Source of the DNA: Chryseobacterium arachidis | Lineage (GTDB): Bacteria; Bacteroidota; Bacteroidia; Flavobacteriales; Weeksellaceae | Length of the DNA: 64,000 nucleotides | Direction: 5' to 3' | Assembly: GCF_900129245.1 (NCBI RefSeq) | Contig: NZ_FQUT01000008.1 | Location: 1 to 64,000 of the forward strand | Shown: one piece after another, positions 40,783 through 49,757 of the stretch | Numbering within the stretch: position 1 is the stretch's first letter | How the letters are laid out: every line of letters starts with the position of its first letter | Translations under genes and position numbers: made by a program | The notes under the pieces: model-generated | Told to the model about the DNA's origin: nothing | The model's input: only the letters and a program-made list of their open reading frames with translations | Database searches by the model: none

Positions 40783-42225
40783 CTATAAAATTACAGTCTG
40801 TATAGAATGTGCAGGTGCATTCAGCTTTGCCGACATTCCTTCGATCCAGAGATTCGTATCGATATCATTATCAGTATCGTTCATGATTACCGTTACCAAT
40901 TGTCCGTTTTCATTCATAAAAGTTGTAGAAGTTAAAGCAACCCTGTTTGATGAGCTTCCCACTCTTCTGGCATTGGGTTTAATGAACTTCGAAACGTGCC
41001 CTACATAATAGTATTCATACGTATAATGAACTTCTCCCGTTTTGGTGTCTGCAATAATTGGTGCAAAACAGAAATTCCCTACATGATTCGGACCGCCCGT
41101 CTCATCCAAAAGAACATTCCAGTCTGTCCATAAAGCTGTTCCTTTATTGAAATCGTTGAGCATATTTCTTCCGTAAAGTTCACCTAACTTAACATCATAA
41201 ATTTTAGACATATCAAATTGTTCCTTACAACCTTCCGTAAATGCCAGAAATTTATCTGGAAAAGCTCTCTGCGTTTCAGTTAAATTATCAAAAAGCTGAG
41301 TTTTATTATTCCATGTTTCATACCAGTGATAGCCAATTCCGTGAGCATATTTCGAAGTTTCAGGATCACTTAGAGTTGTGGTGGCCCTCTGATAAATTAA
41401 ATCGCGGTTGTGATCCCAGATCATCACTTTTTTATCTTTAAATCCGTTTTTCCATAAAGTCGGACCCAAATTATTTTTCAAAAATTCGCCTTCTTCTTCC
41501 GCAGAATAAATACAGGATTCCCATGTTTGTGTCGCCATCGGTTCATTCTGAACAGTCAGTCCCCAAACATTAATTCCCCTTCTTTCGTATTCTTTGATGA
41601 ATTTAATATAATAATCTGCCCACGTCTGATAAAAAGCATTTTCCAGTCTTCCGCCCTTCAACATACTTTTATTTGATTTCATCCATGCGGGCGGACTCCA
41701 GGGTGAAAAATAGAATGTAAAATCTTTTCCAATTGATTTTTGCGCTTCTTTGATCATCGGGATTTTATACTTTTCATCATGTGCAACATTGAAGGATTTC
41801 AACGAATTGTCATTTTCCTGAACATACGTGTAAGAATCGCTTGAAAAATCACAAGAGTTCATATTCGTACGGACAACCGTATATCCCAAACCGTTTTTCC
41901 CGTAGTATGCTTCAATTATTTCTTTCTGCTTATCTTTCGGAAGCTTATAAAAAGTTTCCGCAGACGCATCGGTTATCGCGCCTCCAATTCCTATTAATTT
42001 CTGATATTTAAAATCCGGATCTACAAAAATACAGGCATCCGTTTCTTTCGGCTGACCAAATTTCTCGAACTTCACCATTCCTTTATCAACCATTTTTTCG
42101 TTGGTTTTAGAATTGGTCAAAAAAACTTTTGCTGTTGTCTTTCCCGCATTCTTTTTCCAATAATTTTGTGCATTTGCCTGAAATACAAATCCAATTACAA
42201 AGCAACTTACAATTAATCTCTTCAT
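40783..42225 (-). CDS. GH30 family glycoside hydrolase (beta-1,6-glucanase-like)
   Basis: A 480-residue exported enzyme with a signal peptide (IVSCFVIGFVFQANAQ). The (beta/alpha)8 barrel of clan GH-A carries IGGAITDASAETFYKLP near the start, the acid/base Glu in GLTVQNEP and the nucleophile in LAFTEGCKEQ; a beta-sandwich flanks it at the C-terminus. FSPWSPPAWMKSN is typical of GH30. The subfamily (glucosylceramidase, beta-1,6-glucanase) is not certain, but the neighbouring GH16 and GH3 enzymes favour a beta-glucan. It is the last gene of the polysaccharide locus, 57 bp after GH16. Confidence 0.9.
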   Translation of the reverse strand: MKRLIVSCFVIGFVFQANAQNYWKKNAGKTTAKVFLTNSKTNEKMVDKGMVKFEKFGQPKETDACIFVDPDFKYQKLIGIGGAITDASAETFYKLPKDKQKEIIEAYYGKNGLGYTVVRTNMNSCDFSSDSYTYVQENDNSLKSFNVAHDEKYKIPMIKEAQKSIGKDFTFYFSPWSPPAWMKSNKSMLKGGRLENAFYQTWADYYIKFIKEYERRGINVWGLTVQNEPMATQTWESCIYSAEEEGEFLKNNLGPTLWKNGFKDKKVMIWDHNRDLIYQRATTTLSDPETSKYAHGIGYHWYETWNNKTQLFDNLTETQRAFPDKFLAFTEGCKEQFDMSKIYDVKLGELYGRNMLNDFNKGTALWTDWNVLLDETGGPNHVGNFCFAPIIADTKTGEVHYTYEYYYVGHVSKFIKPNARRVGSSSNRVALTSTTFMNENGQLVTVIMNDTDNDIDTNLWIEGMSAKLNAPAHSIQTVIL

Positions 42226-42282
42226 TATATCTTTTCTATATTTTTATATTTAAAATCATTCCGCAAAAATTTTCCTTGAAAT

Positions 42283-43092
42283 TTATTTATTTTGATAAAC
42301 TCTCACATAATCAATATAATATTTCTGAGGAAAAATGCTGTCGTCAATTCCTTCTTTTCCACCCCAGAATCCGCCAACCGCCAAATTCAAAATAATGAAA
42401 TAAGGCTGATCAAAAGGCCATGCGCCATAGGTTTTTTCTCTATTTTCGTAGGTAAAAAACTTTTTATCATCTACATAGATATCGATTTTTTCAGGTGTCC
42501 AGTCTGCTTTGTAAACATGAAATTTTTCACTGGCGTCTTTTACGAACAACGTATCTGTTTTCTGGGTATTGATCTTATGGTTATAATTTTTTGTATGTGC
42601 TGAAGCATGAATAAATCCCTGATGGTAACCCACATGTTCCATAATATCCAATTCGCCGTCATCCGGCCATTTTTTCATATTTTCACTCATCATCCAGATT
42701 GCAGGCCAGGTTCCGCGGCCCATTGGAAGCTTTGCCCGAACCTCAACTGTACCGTACTGAAAAGAAAATTTTCCTTTCGTTAACAATCTTGCGGAAGTGT
42801 ATTTGCTTTTTTCCCAGTTCTCTTTTCTGGCTTCGATCACAAGATTTCCATTTTCAGCTCTTGCATTTTCCAGGCGGTTTTTGGTGTAAAACTGCGCCTC
42901 TTCATTTCCAAATCCATGACCACCAACATCATAGTTCCATTTGGATGAATCCGGTAATCCTTTATAATTAAATTCATCGCTCCATATCAATTTCCTGCTT
43001 GAATCGGGCTTGTTTGAAGCACAATTCAATGAAGAAAAAACGAAAGTTCCTCCGATGATTAAATGAAATATATGTTGACGTTTTATTTTCAA
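42283..43092 (-). CDS. GH16 family endo-beta-1,3-glucanase-like lipoprotein
   Basis: A 269-residue enzyme. A lipoprotein signal ends at Cys24 (FVFSSLNC). The GH16 catalytic motif is GELDIMEHVG with E147, D149 and E152; WSDEFNYKGLPDSSKW, GRGTWPAIWMM and YGAWPFDQPYFIILNLAVGG are typical of laminarinases. It would cut internal beta-1,3-glucan bonds at the cell surface. The start codon is TTG at 43092: the frame is closed by a stop eight codons upstream and holds no ATG that would include the lipobox. It is probably transcribed with the following GH30. Confidence 0.9.
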   Translation of the reverse strand: MKIKRQHIFHLIIGGTFVFSSLNCASNKPDSSRKLIWSDEFNYKGLPDSSKWNYDVGGHGFGNEEAQFYTKNRLENARAENGNLVIEARKENWEKSKYTSARLLTKGKFSFQYGTVEVRAKLPMGRGTWPAIWMMSENMKKWPDDGELDIMEHVGYHQGFIHASAHTKNYNHKINTQKTDTLFVKDASEKFHVYKADWTPEKIDIYVDDKKFFTYENREKTYGAWPFDQPYFIILNLAVGGFWGGKEGIDDSIFPQKYYIDYVRVYQNK

Positions 43093-43114
43093 AGTGTACA
43101 GCTTTAGTTTTATA

Positions 43115-43285
43115 TTTTAACGCAAAGATTTATTTAATTAAACAAAATATTTAAGTGAGCAAAGGGTTGCGACAAGTCGCTTATGAAGCATTATGATAAG
43201 CGTTTGCTTCATCAAATCAACTTTGTTGATTATTTCTTTGCCTCCTTAAAATCAACGTTTCTTAATCTGAATCTTTGCGTTAAAA
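43115..43285. repeat. TTTTAACGCAAAG palindromic element
   Basis: About 170 bp bounded by perfect 16-nt inverted arms TTTTAACGCAAAGATT (43115-43130) and complement (43270-43285). The interior has no supported gene. Related fragments are at 45751 and 21711. It sits inside the glucan locus, between GH3 and GH16, and together with the next repeat fills most of the 392-bp gap. Confidence 0.7.
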
Positions 43286-43310
43286 ATTTTAGATTAAGAT
43301 TATTTCCAAA

Positions 43311-43394
43311 GTTTGTCATTCCGAGGAACGAGAAATCTCAACATTATTTTTTAGAGATTCTTCAATACGCTTCGCTTCTTTCAGAATGACAAAC
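43311..43394. repeat. GTCATTCC-type REP element
   Basis: Arms GTTTGTCATTC (43311-43321) and GAATGACAAAC (43384-43394) are perfectly complementary. Between them CCGAGGAACGAGAAATCTC and TTCGCTTC-type text form the standard bacteroidete REP core. Confidence 0.65.
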
Positions 43395-43443
43395 GTTATA
43401 TTTTATCATTCTTTTAGAAAATGTAATGTCTTCTACGGCCAAA

Positions 43444-43461
43444 AGCGGGTTTTATCCCGCT
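43444..43461 (-). terminator. Terminator of the GH3 gene
   Basis: Stem AGCGGG (43444-43449) / CCCGCT (43456-43461), with TTTT following on the minus strand. It implies that the GH16-GH30 pair may be a separate transcription unit. Confidence 0.65.
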
Positions 43462-43484
43462 CTTAGTAAGTAAACTAATATTTA

Positions 43485-45707
43485 TTATTTTGACCAATTA
43501 ATTCTTTTTGTCTGAACATTCTGAGAATCGGTTCCGACCATGATGTCGAATTCGCCGGCTTCCCAGTCGTAATTCAGCTGATCGTCATAAAATTTCAGAT
43601 TTTCCGGTGTTAAAGTGAAATTGATGGTTTTAGTTTCCCCCTTTTTAATGAAAACTTTCTGGAAACCTTTCAATTCTTTTATCGGTCTCACTACCTTCCC
43701 GAACAGATCTCTTATATACAACTGCACTACTTCTTCCCCATCGTAACTTCCACTGTTAGTCACATTAACACTGATGCTTAAAGTTTGATTTCCTTTAAGA
43801 TTCATTGAACTTAACTTCATATCAGAATATGTAAACTGAGTATAGCTTAAGCCATAACCAAACGGAAACTTCGGATCGTTATCCAAATCAATGTAAGCCG
43901 AAACGTAGTTTCTGTCGGTATTGTTTTTCGCAGGTCTTCCCGTGTTGTAATGATTATAATAAACTGGAATCTGCCCTTCTGTTCTCGGGAAAGTCATCGG
44001 AAGTTTTCCGCCCGGGTTTACAGTTCCGAAAAGAACGTCTGCGATAGAATTTCCAGCTTCCGTTCCCAACCACCAAGTATACATAATCGTTGGAATATTG
44101 TCTGCTGCCCAGTCAAAAACCAAAGGTCTTCCTGCATTAATCATTAAAACAATCGGTTTTCCGGTTTTCGCAATTTCTTTCAAAAGATCTTCCTGAACGC
44201 CTGTAAAATGTAAATTACTTCTACTTTTTGCTTCACCACTCATTGCAGAACCTTCACCTAATGTCATGATCACAACGTCAGCTTTCTTCGCTGTTTCCAC
44301 CGCTTCTGCAAACATCGATCTGTCCTGATCATCAACATTAGCACCTTTTGCGTACAATAATGTTGAATTTTTATCTAATTGATTTTTAATTCCGTCAAAT
44401 TGAGTAATGATCCTTTGATTATCATCTTTAAATGCAACCGACCAAAATCCGTGATTGGCAGAAGTCTCTTTTCCGAAAGGACCAATTAAAGCAACCGTTT
44501 TCGTCGATCTGGAAAGAGGTAAAATATTCTTCTGATTTTTAAGCAAAACAATACTTTTTGAACCAAATTCTCTTCCGAATTTTCTGTTTTCCTGATTGTT
44601 TAGCTGCTCTTTCTGTCTTTTTTCGTCGCTGAATCTGTAAGGATCGTCAAATAATCCCATCTCAAATTTTTTAACCAAAATTCTTCTGGCTGCATCATCA
44701 ATAAATTTCGGATCAACCTTGCCTTCCTGAACCAATTTTGGAAGCTCTGCCATGTAAGCACGGCTTTCCATATCCATATCGCTTCCGGCAAGAATTGCTT
44801 TTTCCGCCGCTTCTTTATTGTCTTTTGCATAGCCGTGAGGAACCATTTCGCCAATGCTTCCCCAATCCGAAACCACAAAACCTTTGAAATTCCATTTGTC
44901 TTTTAACAAATCTCTTAAAATGTATTCATTTGCCGTTGCGGGAATTCCGTTGATATCATTAAAAGAATTCATAAAAGTGGCAACTCCCACTTCTGCAGCC
45001 GCTTTGAAAGGAGGAAGATACGTTTCGTTTAATTGTCTCAAACTCATGTCAACGGAATTATAATCTCTTCCGCCAACTGCCGCTCCATACGCTGCAAAAT
45101 GTTTGGCACAAGCCATAATTGCATCCAGATTTCCAAGACCTTTTCCCTGAAAACCTCTAATTCTGGCAAGACCAATCTGAGTTCCCAAATAGGTATCTTC
45201 ACCGGAACCTTCCATTACTCTTCCCCATCTCGGATCTCTGGCGATATCAACCATTGGCGCAAAAGTCCAGTGAATTCCGTAAGCCGAAGCTTCTGTTGCG
45301 GCAATTCTTTCGGATTTTTCAATTAATTTTAAATCCCAGCTTGCTGCCTGACCTAAATTTACAGGAAATGTTGTTCTGTACCCATGAATGACATCCTGAC
45401 CGAACAATAATGGAATCCTCAATCTTGACTTTAAAGCTAATTCCTGAAATTTTCTGGTCTCTTCAGCTCCCGCTACATTAAGCATCGAACCGACTTTGCC
45501 TTGTTTTATTTCATTTAAAACCGTTGCAGAATTGGAATTCTGAGGGCCTGTTGCATATTCAAAACCACTGTATTGAACCAACTGCCCCACTTTTTCTTCT
45601 AACGTCATTTTCGACAATAGTTCAGAAACTTTCTGATCGATCGTCTTTTGCCCGAAAGCATTCATCCCAAATGCTGTAATTGCTAATAAGAAATAAACTC
45701 TCTTCAT
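43485..45707 (-). CDS. bglX: GH3 family beta-glucosidase (BglX-like)
   Basis: A 740-residue exported enzyme with a signal peptide (VYFLLAITAFGMNAFGQ). The GH3 N-terminal barrel is followed by the (alpha/beta)6 sandwich and a C-terminal fibronectin-III-like domain (GEEVVQLYIRDLFG, KGETKTINFTLTP). The nucleophile Asp lies in FKGFVVSDWGSIGEM; KHFAAYGAAVGGRDYNSVD matches the sugar-binding Lys-His region. The length and domain order are those of periplasmic BglX, which trims beta-linked glucose from oligosaccharide ends. Fifth gene of the glucan locus, probably closed by the terminator at 43444-43461. Confidence 0.92.
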   Translation of the reverse strand: MKRVYFLLAITAFGMNAFGQKTIDQKVSELLSKMTLEEKVGQLVQYSGFEYATGPQNSNSATVLNEIKQGKVGSMLNVAGAEETRKFQELALKSRLRIPLLFGQDVIHGYRTTFPVNLGQAASWDLKLIEKSERIAATEASAYGIHWTFAPMVDIARDPRWGRVMEGSGEDTYLGTQIGLARIRGFQGKGLGNLDAIMACAKHFAAYGAAVGGRDYNSVDMSLRQLNETYLPPFKAAAEVGVATFMNSFNDINGIPATANEYILRDLLKDKWNFKGFVVSDWGSIGEMVPHGYAKDNKEAAEKAILAGSDMDMESRAYMAELPKLVQEGKVDPKFIDDAARRILVKKFEMGLFDDPYRFSDEKRQKEQLNNQENRKFGREFGSKSIVLLKNQKNILPLSRSTKTVALIGPFGKETSANHGFWSVAFKDDNQRIITQFDGIKNQLDKNSTLLYAKGANVDDQDRSMFAEAVETAKKADVVIMTLGEGSAMSGEAKSRSNLHFTGVQEDLLKEIAKTGKPIVLMINAGRPLVFDWAADNIPTIMYTWWLGTEAGNSIADVLFGTVNPGGKLPMTFPRTEGQIPVYYNHYNTGRPAKNNTDRNYVSAYIDLDNDPKFPFGYGLSYTQFTYSDMKLSSMNLKGNQTLSISVNVTNSGSYDGEEVVQLYIRDLFGKVVRPIKELKGFQKVFIKKGETKTINFTLTPENLKFYDDQLNYDWEAGEFDIMVGTDSQNVQTKRINWSK

Positions 45708-45750
45708 TTTTACTTTAATTTTTTGACTGTATATCTTTTGTTTAATTAAA

Positions 45751-45841
45751 TTTTAACGCAAAGTCCACAAAGGTTTTTACAATTAATACTGTTTATTTTT
45801 AAGTTCACAATGGCGTTTCACTTAACTAAGATCACAAAGAC
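45751..45841. repeat. Fragment of the TTTTAACGCAAAG repeat family
   Basis: TTTTAACGCAAAG (45751-45763), CACAAAGG and later GATCACAAAGAC-type text repeat the family motif in the 161-bp gap between GH3 and GH30. It is less regular than the element at 43115. Confidence 0.4.
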
Positions 45842-45868
45842 TTTTCAATCAATACAATTATCTTTTAT

Positions 45869-47311
45869 TTAAAATATATATGTCGCGGTAGAGCTTCCTG
45901 AAATCGTTACAGGAGCTGTTTTTTGATTATATTTAATATTAAAGTTTCTATCCGTTGTGTTGCTGTTCTGAACAATCAAAACAGTTTTTCCGGAAGGAGT
46001 TTTAAAAGCCACTGTTGAAAGGTTATCGCCCTGTGTAGAAGCAATTCTCTGAGAATTTACCGGGACGAATTTCGAAGCGTGAGCGATGATGTAGTAGGCA
46101 ACATTTTTATCATAACCCGCTGCTCCGTTCACTGTGACTGCGCCTTTACACTGTGTACAGCCACCTGGTGTGTGTGGTCCGAACGATGCATCATTTGCTA
46201 CATTCCATTCCAACGCCGTCTTACTCCAATTTCTCATTGATCCAATAATAACGTTTTTCACGTGCCAATCCAAATCTCCACCGAAGTTTCCCGTAGAACT
46301 TGTCCATTGTTCTGTAAAATATACATTTTTGGATGGAAATAAATTATGAACCGTACTTAAAGCCGAAATATCTCCCGCATATAGATGGAAAGCCGATCCG
46401 TCTACATACGGATTTGCTGATGTGTCATTTAAAACCGCCAAAGGATACGCCGGATTATCACAGTTGTGATCGTAAGCAATAATTTTTGTGGTTATGTTAG
46501 CCGCCTGAAATGCAGGACCTAAATGATTTTTAATAAAAGTCGTCTGGTCGCCTGAAGACATGTACATACTTGGATTATTTCCCGGATGTAGAGGTTCGTT
46601 CTGTGGTGTGATGGCATCGATTTTAATTCCCTGTGCCTGCATTGCCTGAATGTATTTCACGAAATACTGAGCGTAAACTCCGTAAAACTCAGGTCTTAGA
46701 CTTCCTCCCATGCTGTTTCCGTTGTCTTTCATCCAAACCGGTGGAGACCAAGGTGTTGCAAGAATTTTAATATTTGGATTAATAATTAAAATATCCTTTA
46801 ACATCTGAATTAGAGCCTGATCTTTAGTTAGGCTAAATTGTGCAAGCGTAGGATCCGTCTGTCCTGTCGGCATATCGTCATAAGAAAAAACTTCACTGTT
46901 CAGATCTGAAGCTCCAATGCTGATTCTTAAATAACTTACTCCAATTCCGTTGCTGCTGAAAAGATCATTTAATAATTCTTGCTTTTTAGCTGTATTTAAT
47001 TGATTAATGACCTGAACGCTTCCGCCTGTGAGTGTATATCCAAAACCGTCAATAGTCTGGAAAACCTGTGAAGCATCCACCTCAATAGTCGTTCCCGAGC
47101 TTAATTTTCCTGAAAATGAAGCTGCACTTTGTTGTTGTAGTTTCACTGACTGATCTCCTTTCGTTAACCAAACCTGTACCGGATCTTTCGTATTTTCACC
47201 ATTATTGGCTAAATCTGAAGCCGTACTGCTGCAGTTTAAAAAAGAAAGAAGCGCTACACCGCAAAGTGCAGCACTTCTAAGTACGAAACTATATGAATAT
47301 TGTGAAATCAT
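45869..47311 (-). CDS. GH30 family glycoside hydrolase, surface lipoprotein
   Basis: A 480-residue lipoprotein (LCGVALLSFLNC, acylated Cys near 27). The GH30 barrel has the opening TIDGFGYTLTGGS, LATPWSPPVWMKDN, acid/base Glu in DAITPQNEPLHPG and nucleophile Glu in VYFTEQW; a beta-sandwich and polar tail (SGSSTATYIF) follow. It shares the fold but little sequence with the other GH30 in this locus, so the two may differ in linkage or chain position. As a lipoprotein directly after the SusD and binding-protein genes it probably acts at the cell surface as an endo-beta-1,6-glucanase. Confidence 0.9.
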   Translation of the reverse strand: MISQYSYSFVLRSAALCGVALLSFLNCSSTASDLANNGENTKDPVQVWLTKGDQSVKLQQQSAASFSGKLSSGTTIEVDASQVFQTIDGFGYTLTGGSVQVINQLNTAKKQELLNDLFSSNGIGVSYLRISIGASDLNSEVFSYDDMPTGQTDPTLAQFSLTKDQALIQMLKDILIINPNIKILATPWSPPVWMKDNGNSMGGSLRPEFYGVYAQYFVKYIQAMQAQGIKIDAITPQNEPLHPGNNPSMYMSSGDQTTFIKNHLGPAFQAANITTKIIAYDHNCDNPAYPLAVLNDTSANPYVDGSAFHLYAGDISALSTVHNLFPSKNVYFTEQWTSSTGNFGGDLDWHVKNVIIGSMRNWSKTALEWNVANDASFGPHTPGGCTQCKGAVTVNGAAGYDKNVAYYIIAHASKFVPVNSQRIASTQGDNLSTVAFKTPSGKTVLIVQNSNTTDRNFNIKYNQKTAPVTISGSSTATYIF

Positions 47312-47333
47312 ATCATTTTAGTTGTGTAGGGAA

Positions 47334-48194
47334 TTAGGTTGTTTTTCTAATTTCAACTTTATCAACACTTAAGCTGTTGACTGTTTTTCCACCACATTTA
47401 ATTACTAAATACATTGTTCCTGTAGTTGTAGCCGTAAAAACACCACCGTTTTTACCTGCATTACAACCTATGGATGAAACTTTTCCTCCAAACGCTGTTG
47501 TACCACAACCGTCCCAAGTATTTATATTTCTATATACGGTACCGGTGATATCATTTCCGGGTGCCGGCAAACTGTTGAGCATGTAAACTTCAAACCATGT
47601 ATCTTGTAACCCTGTAGCGGAAGAGGCTACCAAGTCTATTGCATATTTTTGCCCGGCTACAACATTTACAGCCTGATAAAAAGCCTGTTGATTGCTGTTA
47701 GAAGCAACAATCGTCGCTTTTCCGTTGGCAAACACCCACTGTGCCCCTGTAGAACTGATAGGAAAGATTGTCCATTTTGCGATTTCTTCAGGTGTATCAA
47801 ATCTTCCTCCCTGAATAATATTTCCAGCCAAAGGATCCGAAGTAGGAACCACAACAGTCTGGCTTGTCATTCCTCCCGACTGTCCGCCAATACCTACTGC
47901 ACTATGTTGAATAACATAAGTTCCTGCATCCGGAAGGAAAATATCTATTTCATTTTTTCCGTTTACAAAACCATCACCATCAATATTCCATTGAGAATTG
48001 ATGAAATTAATATTATTATTCTGTACTCTTTTTAAGTGGTATCTGTTCTCGCTTGTTTTGGTAATCGTAAAAGCAGCATCAGCGGAAGGCTGTGTCAATC
48101 CGTTCCCTTCTTCCACCGTTTCCGGAGAGCAACTTGCCAGGAAAAAAGCAGCAGAACCTATTAAAAGGCTTTTATTAATATATTTAGTTATCAT
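47334..48194 (-). CDS. Surface glycan-binding lipoprotein of the glucan locus
   Basis: A 286-residue lipoprotein (SAAFFLASCSPETVEEG). An N-terminal PKD-like domain (about 35-115) is followed by a carbohydrate-binding-module-like beta-sandwich (about 120-286, starting near NIIQGGRFDTPEEIAKW, ending VDKVEIRKT). It has no hydrolase residues. It stands in the SusE/SusF position, 10 bp after SusD, and probably helps hold the glucan at the surface. Confidence 0.78.
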   Translation of the reverse strand: MITKYINKSLLIGSAAFFLASCSPETVEEGNGLTQPSADAAFTITKTSENRYHLKRVQNNNINFINSQWNIDGDGFVNGKNEIDIFLPDAGTYVIQHSAVGIGGQSGGMTSQTVVVPTSDPLAGNIIQGGRFDTPEEIAKWTIFPISSTGAQWVFANGKATIVASNSNQQAFYQAVNVVAGQKYAIDLVASSATGLQDTWFEVYMLNSLPAPGNDITGTVYRNINTWDGCGTTAFGGKVSSIGCNAGKNGGVFTATTTGTMYLVIKCGGKTVNSLSVDKVEIRKTT

Positions 48195-48204
48195 GTTTTA
48201 AATT

Positions 48205-49746
48205 TTAGTATCCAGGGTTTTGTTTTAAAATTGTATTGGTCAATTCGTTGAAAGGAATCGGAAGAATTTCGTGCTTGCCAGCCACAAAACCTCTTGCTCC
48301 TAATTTTGCCGGAGCATCTCCCCATCTCACCAAATCGAACCATCTGTGTCCTTCTCCTGCCAGTTCTCTTCTTCTCTCATCCTTAATAGCCTGCATCGAT
48401 ACAGGAACTGAAGGCAGATCTACTCGGTCTCTTACAGCATCTAATAATGCCTGTGCTCTGGAACCCGTTCCTCCCAATGCTTCTGCTTCCATTAAATAAG
48501 TATCTGCCAATCTTATCGCAATATAATTTTGACGGAAATTTAATTCTACAGCACCCGGCTGAGTAGTTTCGTCAGTGGTTCTCGGCAAATATTTATTTAA
48601 GAAATACCCTGTATCTTTAAATCCTGCAGAATACGTCACTTTGCCTTGCTGCACCCATGATTTCGCATTGAAAACAGTTGCATTCAGACGAGGATCACCC
48701 TGCATAAAATTAAACAGATCTTCCGTAATAGGGTTGAATCCCCAGCCTTTGTGAATACTTGGAGCATCGTTTATAAGAGGCGAAATATCCACTTTACCAT
48801 AAGAAACAATTCCTACCATCTGGTTTACAGAGTTTCCTTCGTCTTTTCCGGTTCCCCAGAATCCCCAATCTGCATTACTTGCGTTGGTATGCATCACTTC
48901 AAGAACAGATTCTGTAGTGAATTTATTATTAACCTCCCATAATGTAGAGAAATCATCCACCAGCTTATAACCATACTGACTCGTTCCTCCCGGTGTACCA
49001 TTCACCATTTCAAATTGCGCAGCCGCTAAACTGTACTTTTTATCATATAGATAAATTTTTCCCAAAATAGCTCGAGCCGAACCTTGTGTCAGTCTTCCTT
49101 TTTCGTTGGCTGAATTTATTGTCATCGGAAGATCTCCAATAGATGCAAGAATATCACCTTCTATCTGAGCATACACATCTTCCGGTTTTGCCTGTGGAAC
49201 ATTGTAATAATCATCATTATATTTGAATGGCTTTAAAATTAAAGGAACGTTTTTGAACATTCTTAACAATTCAAAATAATATAATGATCTCAAGACTTTC
49301 GCTTCCGCAATAAATCTGTTTCTGGTCTGATCATTCATCGTAGCGGCAGGAATTTTTTCAAGCAAAATATTGGCTTTTGCAATTCCCTGATAGTAATCTC
49401 TCCAGTAGCTTGGAGGCATGATAATAGGGTTAATGGAATAATTTGAAAAACCCTGAATCCCTGCACCGTCTGAAGAGTTTCCTCCTCCGGAATAAAAATC
49501 GTCAGAAGCTGCGTTGAAAAATGTCACCATATTTTCAAAACCTCCCGAATATTTTCTTAACATATCATAGGTTGCCACAAGACCTGAAAATGACTGTTCC
49601 TCGTTCTGGAAATAAGTACTTTCGTCGAAAGTTCCTGTATTCTGTACATCTTCCAGATTTCCATTGTTACACGAAACAGCTCCAAATCCTACGCCTGCAA
49701 GCATTAGAACCGCTACACTTTTATATATAAATCTTTTGTTTTTCAT
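48205..49746 (-). CDS. SusD/RagB family glycan-capture lipoprotein
   Basis: A 513-residue outer-membrane lipoprotein (LAGVGFGAVSC, acylated Cys near 26) made of TPR-like helices typical of SusD. Conserved features are NILLEKIPA, AKVLRSLYYFELLRMF, and the C-terminal RREL..EGHRWFDLVRWGDA followed by LPIPFNEL. It forms the lid over the SusC pore and binds the polysaccharide. It follows SusC by 11 bp. Confidence 0.95.
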   Translation of the reverse strand: MKNKRFIYKSVAVLMLAGVGFGAVSCNNGNLEDVQNTGTFDESTYFQNEEQSFSGLVATYDMLRKYSGGFENMVTFFNAASDDFYSGGGNSSDGAGIQGFSNYSINPIIMPPSYWRDYYQGIAKANILLEKIPAATMNDQTRNRFIAEAKVLRSLYYFELLRMFKNVPLILKPFKYNDDYYNVPQAKPEDVYAQIEGDILASIGDLPMTINSANEKGRLTQGSARAILGKIYLYDKKYSLAAAQFEMVNGTPGGTSQYGYKLVDDFSTLWEVNNKFTTESVLEVMHTNASNADWGFWGTGKDEGNSVNQMVGIVSYGKVDISPLINDAPSIHKGWGFNPITEDLFNFMQGDPRLNATVFNAKSWVQQGKVTYSAGFKDTGYFLNKYLPRTTDETTQPGAVELNFRQNYIAIRLADTYLMEAEALGGTGSRAQALLDAVRDRVDLPSVPVSMQAIKDERRRELAGEGHRWFDLVRWGDAPAKLGARGFVAGKHEILPIPFNELTNTILKQNPGY

Positions 49747-49757
49747 TTTTCTTTAAA

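Noticed and set aside
43183..43389. 68-residue plus-strand frame between GH16 and GH3
   Set aside because: It is translation of the two repeat elements (VIPRNEKSQ is the usual REP translation).
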